NCBI RefSeq assembly: GCF_029537235.1
Contig: NZ_CP120638.1
Coordinates: 3,846,501 to 3,910,500 of the forward strand
Source: Rhizobium sp. 32-5/1
GTDB lineage: Bacteria > Pseudomonadota > Alphaproteobacteria > Rhizobiales > Rhizobiaceae
DNA length: 64,000 bases
Reading direction: 5' to 3'
Part shown: piece after piece, positions 17,681 to 26,478 of the stretch
Layout: every line of letters starts with the position of its first letter
How positions within the stretch are numbered: position 1 is the stretch's first letter
Translations under genes and position numbers: made by a program
The notes under the pieces: model-generated
Seen by the model: the letters and a program-made list of their open reading frames with translations, nothing else
Databases searched by the model: none
What the model was told of the DNA's origin: nothing

Positions 17681-19051
17681 ATGAGCGCGAGCTATTCGTT
17701 TGAGGACTTGAAGAAGGATGTCGCCGAAGGCCGCATCGATACGGTTCTGGCCTGCCAGATCGACATGCAGGGACGCCTGATGGGCAAGCGCTTCCATGCG
17801 CAGTTCTTCGTCGACAGTGCCTGGGAAGAGACCCATAGCTGCAACTATCTGCTGGCCACAGACCTCGAAATGGAAACCGTGCCGGGCTACAAATCGACGA
17901 GCTGGGAATCCGGTTATGGCGACTACACGATGAAGCCGGATCTTTCGACGCTTCGCCGCATTCCCTGGCTCGAAGGTACGGCGCTGGTGCTCTGCGACCT
18001 TCTGGACCACCACACCCACAAGGAAGTGCCGCATTCGCCGCGCGCCATCCTGAAGAAGCAGGTCGCCAGGCTGGAGGCCATGGGTCTCAAGGCCTTCATG
18101 GCGACCGAACTCGAATTCTTCCTCTTCGACCAGTCCTATGACGATGCCCGGACAAGCGGCTATCGCGACCTGCGGCTGGCGAGCGGATACAATGAAGACT
18201 ACCACATCTTCCAGACCACCAAGGAAGAGGATGTCATGCGGGCGATCCGCAACGGCCTTCAGGGCGCCGGTATCCCGGTGGAAAACACCAAGGGTGAGGC
18301 CTGGGCCGGTCAGGAAGAGGTCAATGTGCGCTATGCCGACGCGCTGACCATGGCCGACCGCCACGTCATTATCAAGAACGGCTGCAAGGAAATCGCCTGG
18401 AGCAAGGGCAAGGCGATCACCTTCCTCGCCAAGTGGAACCAACAGGCTGCCGGCTCCTCGTCGCATATTCACCAGTCGCTGTGGAGCGCCGACGGCCAGA
18501 CGCCGAAATTCTTCGACAAGGATGCCGAATTCGGCATGTCCGAGCTGATGCGGCACTATGTGGCCGGCCTTCTCGCCCATGCCGGCGAGATCACCTATTT
18601 CCTTGCTCCCTACATCAACTCCTACAAGCGCTTCGTCGCCGGCACCTTCGCCCCGACAAAGGCGATCTGGTCGAAGGACAACCGCACCGCCGGATACCGT
18701 CTTTGCGGTGAGGGCAGCAAGGGCATCCGCATCGAATGCCGTGTCGGCGGGTCGGATCTGAACCCCTATCTCGCCATGGCAGCGCTGATCGCTGCCGGCA
18801 TTGCCGGGATCGAGGGAAAGATGGAGCTCGAAGCGCCGTTCGTCGGCGATGCCTATGCCGGCAAGAACATCCGCGAAATCCCGCGTACTTTGCGTGATGC
18901 CACCGCCGCCTTGAATGGTTCGAAAATGCTGCTCGATGCCTTCGGCGAGGATGTGATCGAGCACTACACCCGCGCTGCCGAATGGGAGCAGGAAGAATAC
19001 GACCGCAGGATCACCGACTGGGAAGTCGCGCGCGGTTTCGAGCGGGCGTGA
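17681..19051 (+). CDS. Glutamine synthetase-family ligase, probable gamma-glutamyl-amine synthetase (PuuA/IpuC-like)
   Basis: 456 residues, GS catalytic fold: ATELEFFLFD for the metal-binding glutamates, EAWAGQEEVN, GSSSHIHQSLW (the ATP/ammonium-site HxH loop), NSYKRFVAGTFAPTKAIWS and ECRVGGSDLNPYLAMAA. It lacks the C-terminal adenylylation region expected of GlnA (about 470 residues with NLP.Y motif). Such proteins attach glutamate to an amine using ATP: putrescine (PuuA), isopropylamine (IpuC) or ethanolamine. Next genes encode an aldehyde and an alcohol dehydrogenase, which fits an amino alcohol or diamine. The start ATG 17681 is the first good one after the hairpin gap. Confidence 0.8.
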   Translation: MSASYSFEDLKKDVAEGRIDTVLACQIDMQGRLMGKRFHAQFFVDSAWEETHSCNYLLATDLEMETVPGYKSTSWESGYGDYTMKPDLSTLRRIPWLEGTALVLCDLLDHHTHKEVPHSPRAILKKQVARLEAMGLKAFMATELEFFLFDQSYDDARTSGYRDLRLASGYNEDYHIFQTTKEEDVMRAIRNGLQGAGIPVENTKGEAWAGQEEVNVRYADALTMADRHVIIKNGCKEIAWSKGKAITFLAKWNQQAAGSSSHIHQSLWSADGQTPKFFDKDAEFGMSELMRHYVAGLLAHAGEITYFLAPYINSYKRFVAGTFAPTKAIWSKDNRTAGYRLCGEGSKGIRIECRVGGSDLNPYLAMAALIAAGIAGIEGKMELEAPFVGDAYAGKNIREIPRTLRDATAALNGSKMLLDAFGEDVIEHYTRAAEWEQEEYDRRITDWEVARGFERA

Positions 19052-19083
19052 CGTCATATTTCGGGTGCAGTCGCACCGTATCA

Positions 19084-19113
19084 GCCACGGACAGGGTTCG
19101 ACCCTTCCGTGGC
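19084..19113 (+). other. Intercistronic hairpin between ligase and aldehyde dehydrogenase genes
   Basis: GCCACGGA, a bulged C, and AGGGT pair with ACCCT and TCCGTGGC around a TCG loop: 13 bp in all. There is no T run, so readthrough to the aldehyde dehydrogenase is expected. It may protect upstream mRNA. Confidence 0.7.
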
Positions 19114-19151
19114 GAAACTATTCTCAAAGACGACAAGACAGGAAGATGATC

Positions 19152-20530
19152 ATGACCATGATCCAGTGCATTTCCCCGATCGATGGATCGGTTTATGCGG
19201 AACGTCCGGCGATGGAGGGGGCGGCAGCGTCGGCTGCCGTTGCCCGTGCACGCGCTGCGCAGAAGGATTGGGCCAAGCGCCCGATCGAGGACCGCGTCAA
19301 GCTCGTTCTCGCCGGTGTCGCGCGCCTCAACGAGATGGTCGATGAGGTCGTGCCGGAACTGGCCTGGCAGATGGGTCGACCGATCCGTTACGGCGGCGAA
19401 TTCCGCGGCTTCAACGAGCGCTCGAACTATGTCGCGGCGATTGCGGCGGATGCTCTGGCGCCCATTATTGTCGAGGACAGTGCAAGCTTCGAGCGCCGCA
19501 TCGAGCGCGTCGCCCATGGTGTCGTCTTCGTCATCGCGCCGTGGAACTATCCCTATATGACGGCGATCAATACCGTTGCCCCGGCGCTGATGGCCGGCAA
19601 CACCGTGATCATCAAACATGCCAGCCAGACGATCCTGGTTGGCGAGCGCATGGTGCGCGCCTTTGTCGAGGCGGGTGTTCCGGAGGACGTGTTCCAGAAT
19701 ATCTTCCTCGATCACGCGACAACCTCCTCGCTGATCGCCGCCAAGAGTTTTGACTTCGTCAACTTCACCGGTTCCGTCGAAGGCGGCCGTTCGATCGAGC
19801 GGGCAGCAGCCGGCACGTTCACCGGGCTTGGCCTCGAACTCGGGGGCAAGGATCCGGGTTATGTCATGGAAGACGCGGATCTGGATGCGGCCGTCGATAC
19901 GCTGATGGATGGCGCCATGTTCAATTCCGGACAGTGCTGCTGCGGGATCGAGCGCATCTATGTGAATGAAAATCTCTATGACGATTTCGTAGAGAAGGCC
20001 GTTGCGTTCGCGTCTGCCTACAAGCTCGGCAATCCGCTGGAGCAGGAAACCTCACTCGGCCCGATGGCGCACAAGCGCTTCGCCGCCGAAGTGCGGGCAC
20101 AGACGGCCGAGGCTGTCGCCAAGGGGCGAAAGCGCTGGTCGATCCGAAGCTTTTCCCGGCCGATGATGGCGGCGCCTATCTTGGCCCCCAGGTTCTGGTG
20201 GATGTCGATCACTCGATGAAGGTGATGACGGAAGAAAGCTTCGGCCCGGTCGTCGGCATCATGAAGGTGAAGAGCGATGCCGAAGCGCTCGCGCTGATGA
20301 ACGACTGCAAATACGGCCTGACGACGTCGCTCTGGACCAAGGATGCCGAGCGCGCGGCCCGGATCGGCAACGATCTGGAGACGGGCACCGTCTTCATGAA
20401 CCGCGCCGACTATCTCGATCCGGCCCTTTGCTGGACCGGCGTCAAGGAAACCGGCCGGGGCGGTTCGCTGTCGGTCATCGGCTTCCAGAACCTGACCCGC
20501 CCAAAATCCTACCACCTGAAGAAAGCCTGA
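19152..20530 (+). CDS. NAD(P)-dependent aldehyde dehydrogenase, one frameshift
   Basis: Reconstructed 459 residues, ALDH superfamily. FVIAPWNYPYMTAINTVAPAL with the catalytic-site Asn, the NAD loop FTGSVEGGRSI, ELGGKDPGYV with the general-base Glu and FNSGQCCCGIER with the nucleophile Cys are present; ESFGPVVGIM follows later. The break is in the G run 20123-20126; adding one G gives VAKGAKALVDPKLFP. ATG 19152 has AGGAAG at good distance; 19146 and 19158 are alternatives. It presumably oxidises the gamma-glutamyl aldehyde formed by the following alcohol dehydrogenase. Only 3 bp separate it from that gene. Confidence 0.83.
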
Positions 20531-20533
20531 AAC

Positions 20534-21679
20534 ATGAGCATCACAGCCAACTGGAGCTACCCGACATCCATCAAGTTCGGGGCAGGGCGCATCAAGGAAC
20601 TCGCCGAACACTGCAAGGCGCTCGGCATCAAGAACCCGCTGCTGATCACTGACCGTGGTCTGGCCCCGATGCCGATCACGCAGAATGCGCTCGATATCCT
20701 CGACGCCGCCGGTCTCGGCCGCGCGCTGTTCGCCGATGTCGATTCAAACCCGACGGACGTCAATCTCGATGCCGGCGTCAAGGCCTTCAAGGCGGGCGGC
20801 CATGACGGCGTCATCGCTTTTGGCGGCGGCTCGGGCCTCGACCTTGGCAAGTGCGTCGCTTTCATGGCCGGGCAAAGCCGCCCGGTCTGGGATTTCGAGG
20901 ATGTCGGCGATTGGTGGACCCGCGCCAGCGTCGAGGGCATCGCCCCGATCATCGCGGTTCCCACCACCGCTGGCACCGGCTCGGAAGTCGGCCGCGCCTC
21001 GGTCATCACCAATTCGCAGACCCATACGAAGAAGGTGATCTTCCATCCGAAATTCCTGCCGGCGATCACCATCTGCGATCCGGAACTCACCGTCGGCATG
21101 CCGAAGGTGATCACCGCCGGTACCGGCATGGATGCGTTTGCCCATTGCCTGGAAGCCTATTCCTCGCCGTTCTACCATCCCATGTCGGCCGGTATCGCAC
21201 TGGAAGGCCTGCGCCTCGTCAAGGAATACCTGCCGCGCGCCTACAAGGACGGCACGGATATCGAGGCGCGTGCCCATATGATGTCGGCAGCCGCGATGGG
21301 TGCCGTTGCCTTCCAGAAGGGCCTCGGTGCGATCCACTCGCTGTCGCATCCGGTCGGCGCGATCTACAACACCCATCACGGCATGACCAATGCCGTCGTC
21401 ATGCCGCCGGTGCTGCGCTTTAACCTGCCGGCGATCGAGAGCAAGATCGGCATGGCCGCTGCCTATCTCGGCATTTCCGGCGGTTTCGATGGCTTCTACG
21501 ATTATGTGCTGAAACTGCGCGAAGACCTCGGCGTGCCGGACAAGCTGTCGGCACTCGGCGTCGGCACAGACCGTATCGACGAGATGGCTGCCATGGCGAT
21601 CGTCGACCCGACGGCCGGCGGCAATCCGGTTGAGCTGACGCTCGATGCTGCAAAGAGCCTGTTCAGGGACTGCATCTGA
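20534..21679 (+). CDS. Iron-containing alcohol dehydrogenase
   Basis: 381 residues, group III Fe-ADH. The NAD(P) loop is AFGGGSGLDLGK and VPTTAGTGSEVG; metal ligands are in GTGMDAFAHCLEAYSS, GAIHSLSHPVGA and NTHHGMTNA. It shares an operon with the ligase and aldehyde dehydrogenase, so it probably oxidises the hydroxyl of a gamma-glutamylated amino alcohol to the aldehyde. A role in plain alcohol use cannot be excluded. It is the last gene of the run; an inverted repeat follows. Confidence 0.85.
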   Translation: MSITANWSYPTSIKFGAGRIKELAEHCKALGIKNPLLITDRGLAPMPITQNALDILDAAGLGRALFADVDSNPTDVNLDAGVKAFKAGGHDGVIAFGGGSGLDLGKCVAFMAGQSRPVWDFEDVGDWWTRASVEGIAPIIAVPTTAGTGSEVGRASVITNSQTHTKKVIFHPKFLPAITICDPELTVGMPKVITAGTGMDAFAHCLEAYSSPFYHPMSAGIALEGLRLVKEYLPRAYKDGTDIEARAHMMSAAAMGAVAFQKGLGAIHSLSHPVGAIYNTHHGMTNAVVMPPVLRFNLPAIESKIGMAAAYLGISGGFDGFYDYVLKLREDLGVPDKLSALGVGTDRIDEMAAMAIVDPTAGGNPVELTLDAAKSLFRDCI

Positions 21680-21700
21680 TACGGCTCGGCGAAAATATCC

Positions 21701-21727
21701 TCGGCAGGTTCCACGGGAGCCTGCCGA
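21701..21727 (+). terminator. Inverted repeat at the end of the amine cluster, possible terminator
   Basis: TCGGCAGG (21701-21708) and CCTGCCGA (21720-21727) form an 8-bp stem with an 11-nt loop 22 bp after the alcohol dehydrogenase stop. The T run TTTTTAA comes only 13 bp later (about 21740), so termination is possible but not textbook. Confidence 0.45.
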
Positions 21728-21787
21728 CGGAGACACCGGTTTTTAATCAATATCGGATACACCCCTTGTGAAAAGGGAGTGTGACAG

Positions 21788-22819
21788 GTGTCAAAAAAGC
21801 GGGACATTTCGACAGAACCGACGCTGGCTCTCTCGGTTGTCATTCCTTGCTATAATGAACGCGATGGCATGGGCGAACTGCATCGTCGCGTCACCGCTGC
21901 CTGCGAGGCGCAGGTCGACAATTCCTTCGAAATCGTTCTGGTCATTGACGGCGCCACCGATGGGACGCGGGAAGCGGCGTTCAGCCTTGCCCACATGGAT
22001 CGCCGCATCGTCGTCATCGATCTGTCCCGCAATTTCGGCCATCAGATTGCTTTGACGGCCGGACTGGAATTCTGCCGCGGCGAACGCATCCTCGTTCTCG
22101 ATGCCGATCTTCAGGACCCACCGGAACTGCTCGGCCCGATGATGGCGCGCATGGACGAGGGCTTCGACGTCGTCTATGGCCAGCGGCTGAAACGCGAAGG
22201 CGAAGGCTGGTTCAAGAAATCGACAGCGGCACTGTTCTATCGGTTGATGCGCAAGATGGTCGATATCGATCTTGCCGCTGATACCGGCGATTTCCGCCTG
22301 ATGAACCGCCGCACGCTTGAGCATTTGAACGCCATGCCGGAACAGTACCGGTTCATTCGCGGCATGGTGAACTGGATCGGCCTAAAGCAGACGGCATACT
22401 ACTACCAGCGCCACGCCCGCTTTGCCGGCACCACGCACTATCCTTTACGCAAGATGGTGCTGCTGGCGATCGACGCCATGACCAGCTTTTCCATCGTGCC
22501 GCTGCGGCTTGCCTCCCATCTCGGCCTGCTGTTCGGCTTCATCGGCCTGCTAACGCTGGGTTATACCATCGTCTCCTGGCTGAGCGGCAATGTCCTGCCG
22601 GGCTGGACGAGCATCGCCGCCATTGTGCTGGTGCTCGGCAGCGTGCAATTGCTGATGCTCGGGATTTTCGGTGAATATCTCGGGCGAATGTATATGGAGA
22701 CCAAACGCCGACCGCTCTATGTCGTCAACGAGATCGTCGCTTCAGAGCGAAGCGCGAAAAGCGAAGCTTCGCCTGTTCATCGTCTTCAGGAGATGTTGAA
22801 GGAGCAAAATCGTGCTTGA
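21788..22819 (+). CDS. GT2 polyprenyl-phosphate glycosyltransferase (GtrB/ArnC-like)
   Basis: 343 residues. The cytoplasmic GT-A domain (residues 1-230) has SVVIPCYNE, the DAD motif in LVLDADLQDPPELL and the TGDFRLM motif; two membrane helices follow at about 235-262 and 270-300. Such enzymes move a sugar from UDP to undecaprenyl phosphate. The gene overlaps the methyltransferase start by 8 bp and heads a four-gene run with a GtrA protein and a large membrane protein, the pattern of three-component envelope glycosylation. The final acceptor is unknown. Confidence 0.85.
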   Translation: MSKKRDISTEPTLALSVVIPCYNERDGMGELHRRVTAACEAQVDNSFEIVLVIDGATDGTREAAFSLAHMDRRIVVIDLSRNFGHQIALTAGLEFCRGERILVLDADLQDPPELLGPMMARMDEGFDVVYGQRLKREGEGWFKKSTAALFYRLMRKMVDIDLAADTGDFRLMNRRTLEHLNAMPEQYRFIRGMVNWIGLKQTAYYYQRHARFAGTTHYPLRKMVLLAIDAMTSFSIVPLRLASHLGLLFGFIGLLTLGYTIVSWLSGNVLPGWTSIAAIVLVLGSVQLLMLGIFGEYLGRMYMETKRRPLYVVNEIVASERSAKSEASPVHRLQEMLKEQNRA

Positions 22820-23513
22820 GGCGGAATTCGACAAGTTTGCCGGCGAATATGAGCAGGCGCATGCGGCCAGCATCCGCCTGAGCGGCGAAACGCCGGATTT
22901 CTTCGCGCGTTACAAGATTGCCGACGTTGCCGCCGAACTGGCCCGTCGCGGAGAAAAACCAGCGCGCATCCTTGATTTCGGTGCAGGCGTGGGAAATTCG
23001 CTCGGGCCGATGCGGGCGGCGTTTCCGCAAAGTGACATCGTCCTTCTCGATCCGTCCGCACAATCGCTGGAGATTGCAAAGGCACGCTTTCCGGGCCAGG
23101 CGTCCTTCCAGCCCTTCGACGGACAGTCGATCCCCTATGACGACAACCAGTTCGACCTGATTTTCACGGCCTGCGTCTTCCATCATATTCCTGAGGAGAT
23201 GCACATCGATCTCCTGCGCGAAATCGGCCGTGTCCTGAAGCCGGGCGGCAGCTTCTTTCTGTTCGAACACAATCCGTGGAACCCGCTGACCCTACATGCG
23301 GTGCGCAACTGCTCGTTCGATGAAAATGCCGTGCTCATCAACGCCCCGCAGATGAAGCAGCGCTTGGCGATCGCCGGTCTTTCACGGACGAAGACGGTGT
23401 ACCGGATCTTCTTCCCGCATTTTCTTGCCAGACTGCGGCCGCTGGAGCGCTACCTTTCCGGCATTCCGATGGGAGCGCAGTATTTTGTCCACGCGGTTAA
23501 ACCGACTGTTTGA
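22812..23513 (+). CDS. SAM-dependent class I methyltransferase
   Basis: 233 residues. Motif I is RILDFGAGVGNSLGPM (about residues 53-68); later VLKPGGSFFLFEHNPWNP marks motif III. The start is GTG at 22812, with AAGGAG 7 nt before it, and lies inside the glycosyltransferase gene, so translation is coupled. Its place between GtrB and GtrA genes suggests it methylates the sugar or the lipid-linked intermediate, or an envelope component, but a small-molecule target is possible. Confidence 0.75.
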   Translation: MLEAEFDKFAGEYEQAHAASIRLSGETPDFFARYKIADVAAELARRGEKPARILDFGAGVGNSLGPMRAAFPQSDIVLLDPSAQSLEIAKARFPGQASFQPFDGQSIPYDDNQFDLIFTACVFHHIPEEMHIDLLREIGRVLKPGGSFFLFEHNPWNPLTLHAVRNCSFDENAVLINAPQMKQRLAIAGLSRTKTVYRIFFPHFLARLRPLERYLSGIPMGAQYFVHAVKPTV

Positions 23514-23910
23514 TATCGGCCGGCTGCTCCGCTTCGCGGCCGTCGGCGTGCTGAATACGGCTCTCGGATATACCGTCATCCTGACCGGGCTTTGGCTCGG
23601 CTATGGCGATATCCTCTCCAATCTGCTTGGTTATGCCACAGGGCTGGTTCTCGGTTTCGTGCTCAACAGCCGCTGGACGTTTTCGAATACAAGTCGCATC
23701 TGTGCCGGAACTGTTCTTCGGTATGTGTTGAGTTTCGTCTTTGCTTATGGCGCCAATCTGCTCATCGTGCTGGCGGCCCTGTCCTTCGGGATGAAGGGCA
23801 ATCCGTGGGTGCATCTGCTTGGTATCGTCGTCTATTCGGTTCTTTTCTATCTAGCGTCGGCGCATGTCGTCTTTCGCACCGATCGGAAACAGACCCCCGA
23901 GAAAACCTGA
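23485..23910 (+). CDS. GtrA-family membrane protein (putative lipid-linked sugar flippase)
   Basis: 141 residues with four membrane helices and the GtrA pattern RFAAVGVLNTALGY and LGFVLNSRWTF. GtrA proteins are thought to flip undecaprenyl-phosphate-sugar across the membrane. TTG at 23485 is the likely start: GGGAG is about 9 nt upstream and the protein then begins just before the first helix. It overlaps the methyltransferase by 29 bp. A longer TTG start at 23425 is possible. Confidence 0.8.
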   Translation: MSTRLNRLFDIGRLLRFAAVGVLNTALGYTVILTGLWLGYGDILSNLLGYATGLVLGFVLNSRWTFSNTSRICAGTVLRYVLSFVFAYGANLLIVLAALSFGMKGNPWVHLLGIVVYSVLFYLASAHVVFRTDRKQTPEKT

Positions 23911-23924
23911 ACTGAAAGCCTGCC

Positions 23925-25454
23925 ATGTCCGCGACCGAGGCAACTGCAAAACGTCAAGACGACACACAAGCGCAAACACCGGAAGGCGTTGATCCGAGGA
24001 AGGATGAGGCCCAGCGAATCAGGTTTGTTCTGTGTCTGGCCGTGGGCTTTTTTGTCACCCTGTTTCTCTGCCTCTACGCCAGAACATTGCTGCAGGATCC
24101 GGACAATTGGTGGCAGGTCAAGGTGGGTCTCGATCTCCTCGCGTCGCGAACCATTCCGACGGTCGATACCTATTCCCATACATTTGCCGGACAGCCTTGG
24201 ATCGCCAAGGAATGGTTGGCGCAGGTTATTCTCGGAGCCGGATATTCGATCTTCGGCTGGAGCGGCGTTGCCTTCATCACGGTCACGGCCGTGGCTGCGG
24301 CGATGTTTTTGCTGGCCTGGAGCCTCAGTGCATCGCTGAAGCCGACCATTGCGATTGCCGTGACCCTCGCGATCACCATCGCTGTCGGCCCGGTCTACAA
24401 TGCGCGGCCACTGATTTTCAGTTTTCCGATCATCGTCCTGTGGACAGCGCTTCTTTTCCAGGCGGCACGGGAAACGCGGTCGCCGCCTTTCTGGGCGCTC
24501 AGTCTGATTCTTCTCTGGGCCAACCTTCATGCCACCTTTACCTTCGGCTTTGTGATCGCGGCCTTCGCCGGTCTCGACTGCCTGTCGCGTGTTTGGTTCA
24601 GGCAGCCGAAACTGATTGCCAAATGGGTGCTTTTCGGCCTGCTCTGCGTTCTGGTGGCGATGATCAATCCCTACGGCTTCAAGGCCATCCTTGCGACCTT
24701 CACGGTTGCTTCTGGCAATGAAGCCGTATCCTTCATCGATGAGTGGATGCCGTTTAACGCGAGATCCGATGTCGGGGCAGAGGTGGCTCTGCTCATCGTC
24801 GTCGCTGCCATCCTCATCTCGGGCCTGCGTGTGCGCTGGACCTATGCAGCATTCTTCGTTTTCACCCTGCACCTGTTCCTGTCCTACAGCCGTTTCCAGT
24901 ATCTTTGGCTGCTCCTCGTCCCCGTCGTTCTGGCGGTCGATGTCGCTGTACAGTTTCCGGTCCTGTCTCGACAAAAGTGGCTGATGGAACCGCGCGAACG
25001 GCTCGAGAAGGCACTATCCGCCTATGCTGGACGGATCAGCGCGGTGCTCGTTGCGTGCTGGGTGGCCACCGCTGTAGTTTTTATCAGTTATTCGACCGTG
25101 GCGCCGGCGGCAAAGAACTTCGTGTCCGGCGCTTTGGCCTATGCCAGGCAGCAGGGGCTGACCGGCAATGTTTTCAACGCCTATGACTTTGGCGGTTCCC
25201 TGATTTTCCACGGGATCAAGACCTATATCGACGGTCGCACCGATCAGCTTTTCCTCGGAGGCTTTACCCAGGCGACCATCGACATGGGGACGTCGGCGGG
25301 TAAGCCGATCCTTGAGGCGCAGCTTGAGAGATACGATATCCGCTGGGCGCTGTTGACAGTGAAGGACAACCGTATTCCGTTCTTTCAGGAACTGCCTGGC
25401 TGGCGGCAGGTCTATGACGATGAGTTTTCAGTGATTTACGTCAAGAAAGACTGA
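23925..25454 (+). CDS. Large integral membrane protein, probable GT-C glycosyltransferase
   Basis: 509 residues. A charged cytoplasmic N-terminus (1-32) precedes about ten membrane helices (from 35 to about 385) and a soluble C-terminal domain (about 390-509). The first periplasmic loop has DPDNWWQVKVG and an acidic/aromatic stretch typical of GT-C enzymes that use lipid-linked sugars. The C-terminal part holds YIDGRTDQLF. In a cluster with GtrB and GtrA it would be the third component that attaches the sugar to its acceptor on the outer face. The exact family is not recognised. Confidence 0.6.
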   Translation: MSATEATAKRQDDTQAQTPEGVDPRKDEAQRIRFVLCLAVGFFVTLFLCLYARTLLQDPDNWWQVKVGLDLLASRTIPTVDTYSHTFAGQPWIAKEWLAQVILGAGYSIFGWSGVAFITVTAVAAAMFLLAWSLSASLKPTIAIAVTLAITIAVGPVYNARPLIFSFPIIVLWTALLFQAARETRSPPFWALSLILLWANLHATFTFGFVIAAFAGLDCLSRVWFRQPKLIAKWVLFGLLCVLVAMINPYGFKAILATFTVASGNEAVSFIDEWMPFNARSDVGAEVALLIVVAAILISGLRVRWTYAAFFVFTLHLFLSYSRFQYLWLLLVPVVLAVDVAVQFPVLSRQKWLMEPRERLEKALSAYAGRISAVLVACWVATAVVFISYSTVAPAAKNFVSGALAYARQQGLTGNVFNAYDFGGSLIFHGIKTYIDGRTDQLFLGGFTQATIDMGTSAGKPILEAQLERYDIRWALLTVKDNRIPFFQELPGWRQVYDDEFSVIYVKKD

Positions 25455-25640
25455 CGTTCCATCACCCTAAAACACCCGACAAATATATCCGGAATGTCTA
25501 ATATAGTTAAGTCTCGCTAGGCGCGCATTTAGAATTCATTAACCATGTTCTGTGAGTTTTGGTTAACCGGAGCGCGATGGGGCTTTGCGCTTTACGGGAG
25601 CCATGCCGGGGCTCGGGACCAGAATAAGACAGGGACAGAC

Positions 25641-26333
25641 ATGCCAGTCATTACATTCGCAAATACCAAGGGCGGCGCAGGCAAGACGACGGCTGCACTT
25701 ATTCTCGCAACGGAACTGGCGCGCAAGGGTGCGCGCGTCACCATTCTGGACGCGGATCCGCAGCACTGGATTTCTCACTGGAAGGATATTTCCGGTTCAG
25801 TTCACAATATCGAAGTGATTTCCTATGTCAGCATGGCCTCGATCCAGGGCCATATCCGCGAGAACCGTCACAATACGGATTATTTCATCGTCGATCTCGC
25901 CGGTGCGCGCAATACGCTGATGGCAACGGCGATCGGCCTTTCCGACCATGTTCTGATCCCGATCCAGGGCTGTGCCATGGATGCCAAAGGCGGGGCGCAG
26001 GTTCTCGAACTTTTGGGTCAGCTGGAAAAGAGTGCCGGCATTCGCATCCCGCATTCGGTGGTTCTCACCCGCGTCAATTCGCTGGTCACCACCCGCGCGC
26101 TGCAGGTCGTCAAGGAACTTCTTGCCGAACGCCGTGTCACGGTTCTCGATACGCCGATCATCGAGCGTTCCGCCTTTCGTGATATTTTCGACTGTGGTGG
26201 TACGCTGCAGACGATGGATGCCGGCCGCGTCAGCAATCTCGACAAGGCTCGCGAAAATGCCCGCACTTTCGCCGACGAGGTTCGCCGGTTGGTTCCGCTG
26301 CGCATGACGGGCGCTATCCGCCGCGCGGCCTGA
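25641..26333 (+). CDS. ParA/VirC1-like P-loop ATPase
   Basis: 230 residues. The deviant Walker A FANTKGGAGKTTAA at 6-19, DADPQ at about 39-43 and the switch region DLAGAR mark a ParA/MinD ATPase. It is short and lacks an N-terminal HTH, like rhizobial VirC1-type and orphan ParA proteins. No parB or centromere-like repeats are beside it, so chromosome or plasmid partition is not supported; positioning of some other complex is possible. GGGACAG precedes ATG 25641; an in-frame start at 25545 is less likely. A terminator follows. Confidence 0.8.
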   Translation: MPVITFANTKGGAGKTTAALILATELARKGARVTILDADPQHWISHWKDISGSVHNIEVISYVSMASIQGHIRENRHNTDYFIVDLAGARNTLMATAIGLSDHVLIPIQGCAMDAKGGAQVLELLGQLEKSAGIRIPHSVVLTRVNSLVTTRALQVVKELLAERRVTVLDTPIIERSAFRDIFDCGGTLQTMDAGRVSNLDKARENARTFADEVRRLVPLRMTGAIRRAA

Positions 26334-26347
26334 CGACAAACGGACCG

Positions 26348-26378
26348 GGCCGTGTGCGGAAAAAGCACGCGGCCTTTT
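26348..26378 (+). terminator. Terminator of the ParA-like gene
   Basis: GGCCGTGTGC pairs with GCACGCGGCC (one G-U pair) around a 7-nt loop, followed by TTTT, 14 bp after the stop codon. Confidence 0.8.
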
Positions 26379-26478
26379 CGTCAGAAACGCCGGTCGATGA
26401 AATGCTTCGCCTGAGCGCCGACGTGGTAGAAGGCGGATTTGACGTTCCGCCACGGATCTGGCGTCAATGAAGACTCGG

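Noticed and set aside
23847..24974. 375-codon minus-strand frame
   Set aside because: Rich in charged residues and opposite the membrane protein at 23925; a shadow of its hydrophobic codons.
25641..26333. Plasmid-type partition locus
   Set aside because: A ParA-like ATPase is present but there is no parB, repC or centromere-like repeat next to it.
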